From Actinomycetota bacterium (GTDB taxonomy: Bacteria; Actinomycetota; Acidimicrobiia; Acidimicrobiales; Acidimicrobilacustridaceae), in contig JACPNV010000040.1 of NCBI GenBank assembly GCA_016185305.1, positions 92,668 through 156,667 on the forward strand: a stretch of DNA of 64,000 bases. Direction: 5' to 3'. Below the pieces are notes generated by a model. That model saw only the letters and a program-made list of their open reading frames with translations. It was not told the origin of the DNA and did no database searches. The position numbers were made by a program, and so were the translations under genes. This document shows, in pieces, positions 7,028-15,111 of the stretch (its first letter is position 1; each line of letters starts with the position of its first letter).

Positions 7028-9904
7028 ATGGCTGACACCGCCGATCCCGTCCTGACTGAGGCTCCGGTGGGTCCCACGGCCCCGCAACGGGAGGTGACCC
7101 GCGAGGGCGGCGGCGGCTCCCACCCCGCGGGGGAAACGGCGACGCCCACCAAGCGCGCCTCCCGCCGCTTCGCCGTCGGGCTTGCCGCCATCGCCGCGGC
7201 CGGATTCGCCTGGCGCGCCTTCTACATCGTCGCCGTCAAGTTCTACAAGTGGAACGGCACCGACGCGTGCGACGGCGCGGATCTCTGCGGCGACGCCATC
7301 TACTACAACCTCCAGGCCCGGCTGAACGCGACCGGGCGCTTGTTCCAGGATCCGCTCTCCACCACCTCCATGCCGATGCCAGCGGCCGATCACCCGCCGA
7401 TGGCCGCGCTCGTCCTCACGCCGATCTCGTGGATCACCAGCAACCTGTTGGTCCAGCGCTTCGTCATGGCACTCATCGGCACCGCATCGATCGTCGTCAT
7501 CGGCATGCTCGGGCGCCGTGTGGCACGAGGAGGCGATGGCCGGCTCGCGGCCCAGGCCGACGCGATCGGCTGGATCGCGGCGGCGGTCGCCGCGGTGAAC
7601 GCCAACCTCTGGATGAACGACGGCCTGCTGATGTCCGAATCGGTCGCGACGCTCGGCATCGCCGTGTCGCTGTTGCTCGTCTACCGCTTCCACGACGAGC
7701 CCTCCGTGCCGAACGCGGCGTGGCTGGGGTTCGCCGTCGGCATGACGATCCTGTCCCGCGCCGAGATGGCGCTCTTCGTCCCGCTTGTCGTGCTGCCGGT
7801 CGCCCTGCTCTCGAAGCGGCTGCGCTGGGCCCAGCGCGTCGGGCGCTTCGGCATCGCCGCCGGTCTCGTGGTGCTCGTGCTCGCGCCGTGGTCCGCGTGG
7901 AACGCCACTCGCTTCGAGAAGCCCGTCCTGATCTCGACCAACGACGGCATCACCCTGATCGGTGCGAACTGCCCGCCGACCTACTACGAAGGCGGCGTCG
8001 GGTTCTGGGTGCTCTCCTGCCGCGACGACGCGTACAACCAGCTCGATCCGTCACTCGACCAATCCCAGGTGTCCGCGGAGCTGCGCACGCAGGCCTTCGA
8101 CTTCATCCGCAACAACAAGCGCCAGCTTCCCTATGTCGCGGAGATCCGCGTGCGCCGCATCTGGAACCTCTACTACCCGCACCAGATGGTCTTCCTCAAC
8201 AAGGGCGAGGGCCGCGAGGCCTGGGCGTCGTGGACCGGCATCCTCGCGGCCGATGCGCTCCTCGTGCTCTCGGTCTTCGGGTCGGTGTGGCTCTGGAAGC
8301 GCCGCATCTCGGTCTGGCCGCTCGTCGCCACCGCGGTGATCGCGTCGCTCACCGCGATGGTGTTCTACGGCATCGCTCGCTTCCGGCTGCCGGCCGACAT
8401 CGCCATGAGCGTGCTGGGTGCCGTGGCCATCGACGAGCTCGCTCGCCGCACGATCGCCTGGTGGAGAGCACGACCCGAAAGGGTCGCCGAGCGAGACCGC
8501 CGGCGGGGCCGGGCCTCCACCGACAACGAGCTCATGGGTCGGGAAGAGAAGAGCGCCGGCGAGCACTTCCCGGCCCTCGACGCCTACCGCGGCTTGGCCA
8601 TGACGCTCGTGCTCCTCAACCACGCGTCCTACTCGACCGGGTTCATCAACCGCGGCCTGCAACCAGACGCGAGCCTCAACGAGAAGTTCTTCGGGCCGCT
8701 CATGGCGCGCACCGACCTCGGTGTGACCGCGTTCTTCGTCCTCTCGGGGTTCTTGCTGTTCCGGCCCTTCGCCCGCAACATGCTCGCCGGGCGGCCCGTT
8801 CCTGATCGCCACGCGCTCAAGTCGTTCTACCTCCGGCGGGTGCTTCGCATCTTCCCGGCGTACTGGGCCGCCCTGTTCGGCATCGCCGTCATCTTCGGGC
8901 TGCGCATCAGGGGGATCGGCAACTGGATCGCGAACCTCTTCTTCCTCCCGGCGTTCGGCTACCCCGCCGAGGTGTGCGAGGGTGGGAGCTGCCGGACCGC
9001 CTACGCCATCACCCAGGCGTGGAGCATCGGCATCGAGGTGACGTTCTACGTCGTCCTGCCGATCATCGCGATCGCGATCCACCATCTGGCAAAGCGGCGC
9101 GAAGGCGGTGCACGCGTCGCGGTGATGCTCGCGTCCGTCGGCGCGCTCTACCTCGTCACGGTTGTGTTCCGTCTGGTCGTCGTGTTCGCCAGACCGGGCT
9201 GGGCCCGGCAGTCGCTGCTCTGGCTGCCGATGTACCTCGACATCTTCGCGGTGGGCATGGCGCTGGCGGTCATCTCGACCGCGATCAAAGCGGGTTACCG
9301 GATGCCGCGCTTGGGCGATTGGCTCACCGCGCATCCCAACCTCTGCTGGGCCATCACCGGCGCCATCTTCGTCTTCATGGCGATGCTGCCGCTGGCGAAG
9401 GAGCCCTTCGGCCTGAACGGCAACGAGTACCTTGCCCGCCAGTTCCTCTACGGACTCGGTTCGTCGATCTGGCTCTGGCCTGCCATGTTCGGCGACCAGA
9501 CGAAGGGCCGCCTGCGAGCGTTCCTTTCGTCGCGACCGATGGTGTACCTCGGCGCCATCTCGCTCAGCTTCTACCTGTGGCACCTCAACATCCTCGAAGC
9601 GGTGAAGGACTGGACGATCCCCGGCTACGCCGTGCTGCAGCAGCGAGCCGCCGACGCCGGGCCCAACGGTGGCCTGGCCTCGGTCGCGACGTTCACGGGC
9701 AACTTCGTGGTCGTCGCGGTGCTGACGTGGCTCCTGAGCTTCGCCGTCGGCAGCGTCCTCTACCGCTCGGTCGAGGTCCCGTTCCTGCGCCTGAAGGGCA
9801 AACCCATCCGATCGCTCTTCGTGCGCCCGCCGCTCGACGGGCCCGACCGGCTCGACCGGCCCGACCCCGCGCCGAGGGATCTGGCCGAGGCGAGCAGTAG
9901 CTGA
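7028..9904 (+). CDS. Fused GT39-like membrane glycosyltransferase and acyltransferase-3 protein
   Basis: 958 residues in one unbroken frame with two enzyme-like halves. Residues about 45-490 look like an ArnT/PMT-type (GT39) transferase: an early GDAIYYNLQAR with its acidic residue, ADHPPMAALVL, NANLWMNDGLLMSES and many hydrophobic helices. A polar linker near residues 485-512 leads to an acyltransferase-3 (OafA-like) domain from about residue 512, opening with FPALDAYRGLAMTLVLLNHAS and containing FFVLSGFLLFRPF, LRRVLRIFPAYW and QAWSIGIEV. The probable reaction is transfer of a lipid-linked sugar combined with O-acylation of the same envelope glycan. The N-half is paralogous to the two GT39-like genes at 13.8-16.7 kb. 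Confidence 0.85.
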   Translation: MADTADPVLTEAPVGPTAPQREVTREGGGGSHPAGETATPTKRASRRFAVGLAAIAAAGFAWRAFYIVAVKFYKWNGTDACDGADLCGDAIYYNLQARLNATGRLFQDPLSTTSMPMPAADHPPMAALVLTPISWITSNLLVQRFVMALIGTASIVVIGMLGRRVARGGDGRLAAQADAIGWIAAAVAAVNANLWMNDGLLMSESVATLGIAVSLLLVYRFHDEPSVPNAAWLGFAVGMTILSRAEMALFVPLVVLPVALLSKRLRWAQRVGRFGIAAGLVVLVLAPWSAWNATRFEKPVLISTNDGITLIGANCPPTYYEGGVGFWVLSCRDDAYNQLDPSLDQSQVSAELRTQAFDFIRNNKRQLPYVAEIRVRRIWNLYYPHQMVFLNKGEGREAWASWTGILAADALLVLSVFGSVWLWKRRISVWPLVATAVIASLTAMVFYGIARFRLPADIAMSVLGAVAIDELARRTIAWWRARPERVAERDRRRGRASTDNELMGREEKSAGEHFPALDAYRGLAMTLVLLNHASYSTGFINRGLQPDASLNEKFFGPLMARTDLGVTAFFVLSGFLLFRPFARNMLAGRPVPDRHALKSFYLRRVLRIFPAYWAALFGIAVIFGLRIRGIGNWIANLFFLPAFGYPAEVCEGGSCRTAYAITQAWSIGIEVTFYVVLPIIAIAIHHLAKRREGGARVAVMLASVGALYLVTVVFRLVVVFARPGWARQSLLWLPMYLDIFAVGMALAVISTAIKAGYRMPRLGDWLTAHPNLCWAITGAIFVFMAMLPLAKEPFGLNGNEYLARQFLYGLGSSIWLWPAMFGDQTKGRLRAFLSSRPMVYLGAISLSFYLWHLNILEAVKDWTIPGYAVLQQRAADAGPNGGLASVATFTGNFVVVAVLTWLLSFAVGSVLYRSVEVPFLRLKGKPIRSLFVRPPLDGPDRLDRPDPAPRDLAEASSS

Positions 9905-10008
9905 CCCGCATGCCTCGTGCTGCCTACGCTTCTGGAGTGCCCGCGAGCCGACCCGACAACCTGGCACCACCCCGGCCGTCCAGATCACCCCAAGAGGCCG
10001 AGCATCCG

Positions 10009-10785
10009 GTGAGCGAGCCGGATCGAGGGATGGCCCACGACCGACCGATCGTCATCATCCCCGCGTGGAACGAGGAGGCGCCGTTGCCCGAGGTGCTCGC
10101 CGAGCTGCGGCGGACGGTCCCCGACTGCGATGTCGTCGTCGTGAGCGATGGCTCGACCGACGCCACCGCCGACGTGGCTCGGGCCGGCGGTGCCGACGTC
10201 GTCGAGTTGCCCTACAACCTCGGGATCGGCGGCGCGTTGCGCACCGGCTTCCGGTACGCCGTCCGCCACGGCTACCAGCGCGGTGTGCAGTTCGATGCCG
10301 ACGGGCAGCACGACGCTACCCAGATCACGATCCTCCTCGATTCGCTGGCCGGCGGCACCGATCTCGCCATCGGGAGCCGCTTCGCCGGTGCGACCGACCA
10401 GAACGGTGATGGCGACTACCGCGTCGGCAAGGTGCGCGGTGGCGCGATGGGGCTTCTCCGATTCACCGTGCGACGCGTCACCCGGCAGCCCTTCACCGAC
10501 ACCAGCTCCGGGTTCCGCGGGTTCAGCCGGCCGATGCTCGAGTTCTTCGCGGAGACCTACCCGTCGGAGTACATGGAGTCGGTCGAGGCGCTGCTCATGG
10601 CGCACCGAGCCGGGTTCGCGGTCCGCGAGGTACCGGTCGTGATGCGTGAACGCCAGGACGGCGAAGCGTCGAACCGCCGCCTCAAGCTCGCCTACCACTA
10701 CCTGCGCTTGCTGCTCGTGATCGTCGCCGCCGCGCCCCGCCGCCGCAACGGTGGTAGCCAGCACGCTTCGGGAGGAGAACCATGA
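10009..10785 (+). CDS. Family 2 glycosyltransferase (dolichyl-phosphate-mannose-synthase-like)
   Basis: About 258 residues. GT-A fold motifs are visible: IVIIPAWNEEAPLPEVL, DVVVVSDGSTDAT, LGIGGALRTGF, and the metal-binding FDADGQHD. It probably transfers a sugar from a nucleotide donor to polyprenyl phosphate at the inner membrane face, feeding the GT39-like enzymes nearby. The frame is open to an ATG at 9910, but the extra 33 residues are proline/serine rich and unlike family N-termini. I prefer GTG 10009, which has AAGAGG about 11 bases upstream; ATG 10030 is a third option. The stop overlaps the next start by four bases. Confidence 0.88.
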   Translation: MSEPDRGMAHDRPIVIIPAWNEEAPLPEVLAELRRTVPDCDVVVVSDGSTDATADVARAGGADVVELPYNLGIGGALRTGFRYAVRHGYQRGVQFDADGQHDATQITILLDSLAGGTDLAIGSRFAGATDQNGDGDYRVGKVRGGAMGLLRFTVRRVTRQPFTDTSSGFRGFSRPMLEFFAETYPSEYMESVEALLMAHRAGFAVREVPVVMRERQDGEASNRRLKLAYHYLRLLLVIVAAAPRRRNGGSQHASGGEP

Positions 10786-11183
10786 TCTATGCGAGCGACG
10801 GGCAATCGATCCAGGGCGGCCTCTCCACCACGGCGCACGTCTTCTTGTTCATCGGGACGGTCGCGTCGATCGGATTCATCCTCTTCCTCCTCCGCCGCCG
10901 CCAGCTCCGGGGCAAGTACGCGCTCTTGTGGACCGCGTTCGGCATCGTGCTCGGCTTGCTGGCGGTGTTCCCGAACCTGCTCACCAAGATCTCGGAGTTG
11001 CTCGGCGTCTCCTACCCTCCGATCCTCTTCGCGGTCGTGGCCATCGGCTTCCTCCTCGTCATCGTGATCCAGTTCTCGTGGGAGCTCACGAGGCAGGAGG
11101 ATCGAACGAGGACGCTCGCCGAAGAGCTCGCCCTGTTGCGCTCTGAGCTCGAAGCCGAACGCCGCGACCACGCGGACGGCTGA
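10782..11183 (+). CDS. DUF2304 small membrane protein
   Basis: 133 residues with three hydrophobic helices (about 20-36, 46-62 and 78-97) and a charged C-terminal helix RTLAEELALLRSELEAERR that may form a coiled coil. Helix spacing and the motif LRGKYALLWTAFGIVLGLL match DUF2304, a family repeatedly found directly after a polyprenyl-phosphate GT2. Here it overlaps that GT2 by ATGA, which implies translational coupling and probably a physical partnership. The biochemical function of DUF2304 is unknown. Confidence 0.85.
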   Translation: MIYASDGQSIQGGLSTTAHVFLFIGTVASIGFILFLLRRRQLRGKYALLWTAFGIVLGLLAVFPNLLTKISELLGVSYPPILFAVVAIGFLLVIVIQFSWELTRQEDRTRTLAEELALLRSELEAERRDHADG

Positions 11184-11205
11184 TCGCCGTCAGTGTCACC
11201 CCGGT

Positions 11206-11961
11206 CTATTCGGCCTGGAACACGATGATCATGCCGTCGCTCGCATAGGCGCGTCCGAGGCGACCGAGGAGGCGCTCGACCCCGGCGGCGAAGCGGCCCG
11301 CGAGCGCAAGCGCGCGGGCGGTCGCACCCGACCCGCTGAAGTCCTTCACCGCCGGGACGTACAGCGCCGTCTCGACCGGCTTCCAGCCATAGCGCGACGC
11401 GAGGTTGGTGAGCGTGCGCCACGTGAACATCAGTACGTGGTCGGGATGGTTGATCTCACGCAGAGCCAGCGAGGCGAACACGTTGAACAGCCCGTAAGCG
11501 TTGGGTGTGGTGATGATGAGCTGCCCGCCCGGCGCAACGAGCGCGTGCAGCCCGCGCAGGAACGACCCGGGATCGTCGATGTGCTCGATGACCTCACCGG
11601 CGATCACGACCTGGGCGGGGGCCAGCGCGAGGGCTTCCAGTGCGTCACGATCACGGCAGTCGGCGGCGTATGCCTCGTAGCCCGCGGCCTCGGCCTCTTT
11701 CACGCCGGCTTCGTCGAGGTCGATGCCGACGAGGCTGGTGGCGTGCTCGTGGAGGTGGCCATGCAGCCACGAGCCCGCGGTCTGGTTCATCGCCTGGCAG
11801 CCGGTGTCGACGAAGCCGACATGGATCACGCGCCGACCGCTCGCCTTGCCACTCAGGTACGCGATGCGATCGACGACGGGCGCCTTCGGGAGCTTGTGCG
11901 TCATCGCGAGCTGTGTGAACTCGCCGGCAGGGGCGGGCATCGGCTCAGCGTACCCAACCAC
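11206..11961 (-). CDS. Class I SAM-dependent methyltransferase
   Basis: 251 residues. After an N-terminal extension the SAM-binding fold is seen as VIHVGFVDTG (a degenerate G-loop), the acidic LVGIDLDEAGVKEAEAAG, and VVIAGEVIEHIDDPGSFL, followed by APGGQLIITTPNAYG. These are features of UbiE/COQ5-like and sugar O-methyltransferases. It is the last gene of the minus-strand envelope operon: the preceding deacetylase stop codon is immediately followed by its GTG start at 11961 (ATG 11940 is an alternative). Glycan or lipid methylation is inferred from context. Confidence 0.83.
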   Translation of the reverse strand: MVGYAEPMPAPAGEFTQLAMTHKLPKAPVVDRIAYLSGKASGRRVIHVGFVDTGCQAMNQTAGSWLHGHLHEHATSLVGIDLDEAGVKEAEAAGYEAYAADCRDRDALEALALAPAQVVIAGEVIEHIDDPGSFLRGLHALVAPGGQLIITTPNAYGLFNVFASLALREINHPDHVLMFTWRTLTNLASRYGWKPVETALYVPAVKDFSGSGATARALALAGRFAAGVERLLGRLGRAYASDGMIIVFQAE

Positions 11962-12861
11962 TCACCCCCGACCGGAACCCGTCGCCTCGCCGGCGCTCGG
12001 CGAGAACACGGGGCCGGCGTCCGCGGCGGACAGACGCTCGCCAAGTGGCGGGCCCGCTCGGTTTCCGTCACCGAGCAGCCGTTCGAGCTTGCCGAACAAC
12101 CGCTTCCGGCCCGCCCACAGCAACGGTGAGAGCCGCCCGGCGTCGGGCACGGCCCACTTCGGCTCGTCGGGATCGAAGTCGTACGGGTGGGTGTAGGTCC
12201 ACGGCACGCTTACGTCAGACCGGGACAGCCGTTGCGCACCCGCGACCACCGGCCGCGGCAGCACGCGCAGGTAGGTGCCTCCGAGGTACGGCACGCGGAA
12301 CCGGCCGACGCCCGCCACGGGCACGGGCAGCTCGACCAACCCGTTGGGCCACCGGAAGGGTCGGCTCGGCGCACCCGGCCAGCCGAACAGCGGGTTGTGC
12401 CCCGCGAGCACGCTCGACGAGTAGGTGAAGCCGACGTCGCCCAGCACCTCGATGGCCCAGGCGGTTGACGGCACGAGCGAGAACGTCGGCGCCCGGTAAC
12501 CGGCGACCGGCGCGCTCGACAGGTCTTCGAGCATCGCCTTCGCACGGGTCGTCTCGTCGCGGAACACCGCGGGCGACAACTCGGTCAGGGGTACATGGCG
12601 CCAGCAGTGCAGGGCGATCTCGTGACCACGATCGGCGATGTCACGGACGAGGTCGGGCTGCGCTTCGGCGACCTCACCGACGACGAACACCGTTCCCCTG
12701 ATCGAGCGTTCGTCGAGCCAGTCGAGCACACGCCGCATCACGGTCGGGTAGCGCAGCTCGGCCGAGCCGTCGGGCCGATGATCCTCGAGGTCGAGCGTGA
12801 ACGTGATCGCTCGCCCATCTGCTTGCGCTCGTTCGCCGCCGGCGCGAGGGGGCACACCCAT
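11962..12861 (-). CDS. Polysaccharide deacetylase (NodB homology)
   Basis: 299 residues. Carbohydrate esterase 4-type motifs: ITFTLDLEDHRP (general base and metal Asp region), EIALHCWRHVPLTEL (metal-binding histidines) and VAGYRAPTFSL. The order and spacing fit the exopolysaccharide-associated deacetylase branch that often carries a DUF3473 tail. It likely removes acetyl groups from N-acetylated sugars in an envelope polysaccharide. No signal peptide is evident from the ATG at 12861, so it may be cytoplasmic or exported by another route. One base separates it from the stop of the upstream gene, in line with an operon. Confidence 0.88.
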   Translation of the reverse strand: MGVPPRAGGERAQADGRAITFTLDLEDHRPDGSAELRYPTVMRRVLDWLDERSIRGTVFVVGEVAEAQPDLVRDIADRGHEIALHCWRHVPLTELSPAVFRDETTRAKAMLEDLSSAPVAGYRAPTFSLVPSTAWAIEVLGDVGFTYSSSVLAGHNPLFGWPGAPSRPFRWPNGLVELPVPVAGVGRFRVPYLGGTYLRVLPRPVVAGAQRLSRSDVSVPWTYTHPYDFDPDEPKWAVPDAGRLSPLLWAGRKRLFGKLERLLGDGNRAGPPLGERLSAADAGPVFSPSAGEATGSGRG

Positions 12862-12862
12862 G

Positions 12863-13795
12863 TCAGTAGGCGTCCATGTCGAGGAACTCGAAGGTGTCGA
12901 GGATGAACTCGTCTTGACGGATGCGGTCGGTGAGGCTGCAGAACTCGAGGTTCAGGGGCGCCGGCTTCAAGCGCTCGGGTGCGGGCACGCCCTTGATGCT
13001 CACGAACTTGTTGAAGCCGGCGTACACCGCGGCCGGCGCGCGGTGGAACCGGCACGCTTCGCTCACCGCGGCGTGGCCCGAGACCGGACCGGCGGCCGCG
13101 CCGCGCACCAGCAGCTTGACGATGACCGCCACCGGCACGCCCCGGAACGCCGACGCCGTGCTCACCGCGAAGAGCTCGTCGCTCGCGTGCACCGCGAACC
13201 GCGCGCCGTTGGGCGATGCCAGCCGCCAGCGAAGGTATTCGGGCGTCCACGAGTGCGTCCAGTGCTCGACAGGCCCGTCATCGAGCCCAACAGAAAGCTC
13301 TTTGAACGTCGGCGAGTCAACGAAGTTGTCCTGCACCGGCCAGCTCTGCCAGCCCTTCGGGCGGACCGGCGAAGGCAGGACGATCTGCACGGGCATCTGG
13401 CCGACCATGCGCCAACCCATGATCTCGACGCCCCGGTGCGACCGAGCGTTGGTGACGCCGATGCCGGCCACCACCCCGGCATCTCGAGCCCGCGACCACA
13501 CGCGCAGTTGCAGCATCCCGAAGTAGCCCTTGCGCTGCGCTCCGCTGCGGCTGACTGCGTTGAGCGAGAAGATGAACGGCTCGGGGCCGTCCGGGCTGCG
13601 GTAGACCTGCGGGATCAACGCGTAGTGGGCGACGCGCACACCATCCTCGTCGACCGACTCCTGAAAGCCCGGGCCGAGGGGGTTCTCGTCGTAGAGCCAG
13701 TGGAGGTAGGACTCGTCGACGAAGCGTTCGTCAGGCAGCTCCGCGTTCAACAGCTCGGTGTTGCGGACGTTCTCCTGCCGCTGCGCGTCGGTCAC
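12863..13795 (-). CDS. GNAT/FemAB-like acyltransferase
   Basis: 310 residues, no membrane segments. The opening SYLHWLYDENPLGPG and the central SGAQRKGYFGMLQLRVWSRARDAGV, followed by GIGVTNARSHRGVEIMGWRMVG, resemble GNAT-type N-acyltransferases found in capsule and lipopolysaccharide gene clusters, where RKGYFG would form the acyl-CoA loop. Substrate unknown; acylation of an amino sugar is a reasonable guess given the deacetylase next to it. The GTG start overlaps the upstream gene's stop as GTGA. Confidence 0.65.
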   Translation of the reverse strand: MTDAQRQENVRNTELLNAELPDERFVDESYLHWLYDENPLGPGFQESVDEDGVRVAHYALIPQVYRSPDGPEPFIFSLNAVSRSGAQRKGYFGMLQLRVWSRARDAGVVAGIGVTNARSHRGVEIMGWRMVGQMPVQIVLPSPVRPKGWQSWPVQDNFVDSPTFKELSVGLDDGPVEHWTHSWTPEYLRWRLASPNGARFAVHASDELFAVSTASAFRGVPVAVIVKLLVRGAAAGPVSGHAAVSEACRFHRAPAAVYAGFNKFVSIKGVPAPERLKPAPLNLEFCSLTDRIRQDEFILDTFEFLDMDAY

Positions 13796-15111
13796 GCCGT
13801 GCTCCTCGCGGCCGCCTCAGGCGCTGCGCTGGTCGCCAACGCCTGCTGGACTGTTGGCCGCGATCGCCGATCGCGGTCGAGGTCGAGGTACAGATCGCTC
13901 GCGTCCGGGGCCGGCCACCAGCGCGACACGACGGCATCGGCGGCCACCGCGGCGAGGATCACGACCATGACGTCGACCGGTGTTCGGTAGCGCGTGATGC
14001 CGAACGTGATCGCCGCCGTCACCGTGATCACGATCGGCATCGCGACCAGCGGGCTCACGGGAACGCGCCGGCGCACGAGCAGCACGAGCCCGGCGACGGC
14101 CAAGGGCAGGAGGACGAAGTACTCCAGGAAGCCGAGCCGAGAGGGCGTCCTGCCGCGCCCCTCGACCGCCCAGTTGACCCGCACGTTCTGCCCCAGCGGC
14201 TCGGCCTCGTTTCCGATCTCGGGGTTGTAGAGGTCGAACATCCGCAGCACGCGCGTCGCCATCACCCGGGGCTGGCTCGCGGCGTGCTCTCTGATGTACC
14301 TCATCGCCGCGTCCTGCGACACCTTGTCGCGCTGGGACTCGTCGAACGAGTTGGGATCGGGCCACTGGGCTTGGCCAGCGGCGACGTACTCGTCGAAGCA
14401 GTTGGCGTAGTAGCCGATGTAGTCGCCGTAGTACGTCGTGTCGCAGTTCGCCGCCGACAGCACGGCCCCCGTCTGGGCGGTCATCAGGACCGGATTCGCG
14501 AACCGCGTCATGTTGTACGCGAACCACGGGAGCATCAAGGCCAGGCCCACGCCCCATGCCGTGAACAGCACGGCCAAGCGGCGCGTCGCCATCGCGATCA
14601 GCACCACACCTGCCACGCCCACCAGCGCCGAGGCCAAGCGTTGCGATGTCGCGCTCGTGAGCCCGACCCTGGAAAGTCCGGCGAGGAAGAGCGCGTACAG
14701 GGGCGGGTCACCGGCGCTCGGCGCGTACTTGGTGCCGCCGCTGCCGAACCACGCGGCACCGTCGACGAAACCATTGCCCTGCGCCAGGAGGCGGCCCTGC
14801 AGGTAGCTGTACGCGGAGTCGCCGTTGATGCCGAAGCAGCCGGGCGCGCCCTGGTTGAAGTCGAAGCCGCGAATGTTCCCTTGACCCCGGGCTTCGGCGA
14901 CGGCACCGATGTCCTCGATGCACGTCGGCCGGATGATCACGACGTTCGCCCACCGGATGCCACCAGCCAGCACGGCGATGAGCAGGAGACCGGCGAGGTA
15001 CCACCCCGGCTGGGTGCGCCAGCGGCTCGCGAAGGGGCGAACAGGCGCGCCCGGCTCCGGGACCTCCTCCACCGATCCCGATCCCGAGTGCTCCACGCCG
15101 GTCGCCGTCAC
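13792..15111 (-). CDS. GT39-like membrane protein with an internal deletion
   Basis: 439 residues, related along its length to the next gene upstream and to the N-half of the 958-residue fusion: GDSAYSYLQGRLLA, AGDPPLYALFL, MTRFANPVLM and a C-terminal block of short hydrophobic helices. At residue 180/181 (near 14571) the paralogues have about 100-125 further residues holding a membrane-helix bundle and the conserved N-L-W-x-N-D and SE motifs; here TRRLA joins directly to VLFTAWGVG with the frame kept. Activity is therefore doubtful. GTG starts and GTGA overlaps tie it to both neighbours. Confidence 0.75.
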   Translation of the reverse strand: MTATGVEHSGSGSVEEVPEPGAPVRPFASRWRTQPGWYLAGLLLIAVLAGGIRWANVVIIRPTCIEDIGAVAEARGQGNIRGFDFNQGAPGCFGINGDSAYSYLQGRLLAQGNGFVDGAAWFGSGGTKYAPSAGDPPLYALFLAGLSRVGLTSATSQRLASALVGVAGVVLIAMATRRLAVLFTAWGVGLALMLPWFAYNMTRFANPVLMTAQTGAVLSAANCDTTYYGDYIGYYANCFDEYVAAGQAQWPDPNSFDESQRDKVSQDAAMRYIREHAASQPRVMATRVLRMFDLYNPEIGNEAEPLGQNVRVNWAVEGRGRTPSRLGFLEYFVLLPLAVAGLVLLVRRRVPVSPLVAMPIVITVTAAITFGITRYRTPVDVMVVILAAVAADAVVSRWWPAPDASDLYLDLDRDRRSRPTVQQALATSAAPEAAARSTA

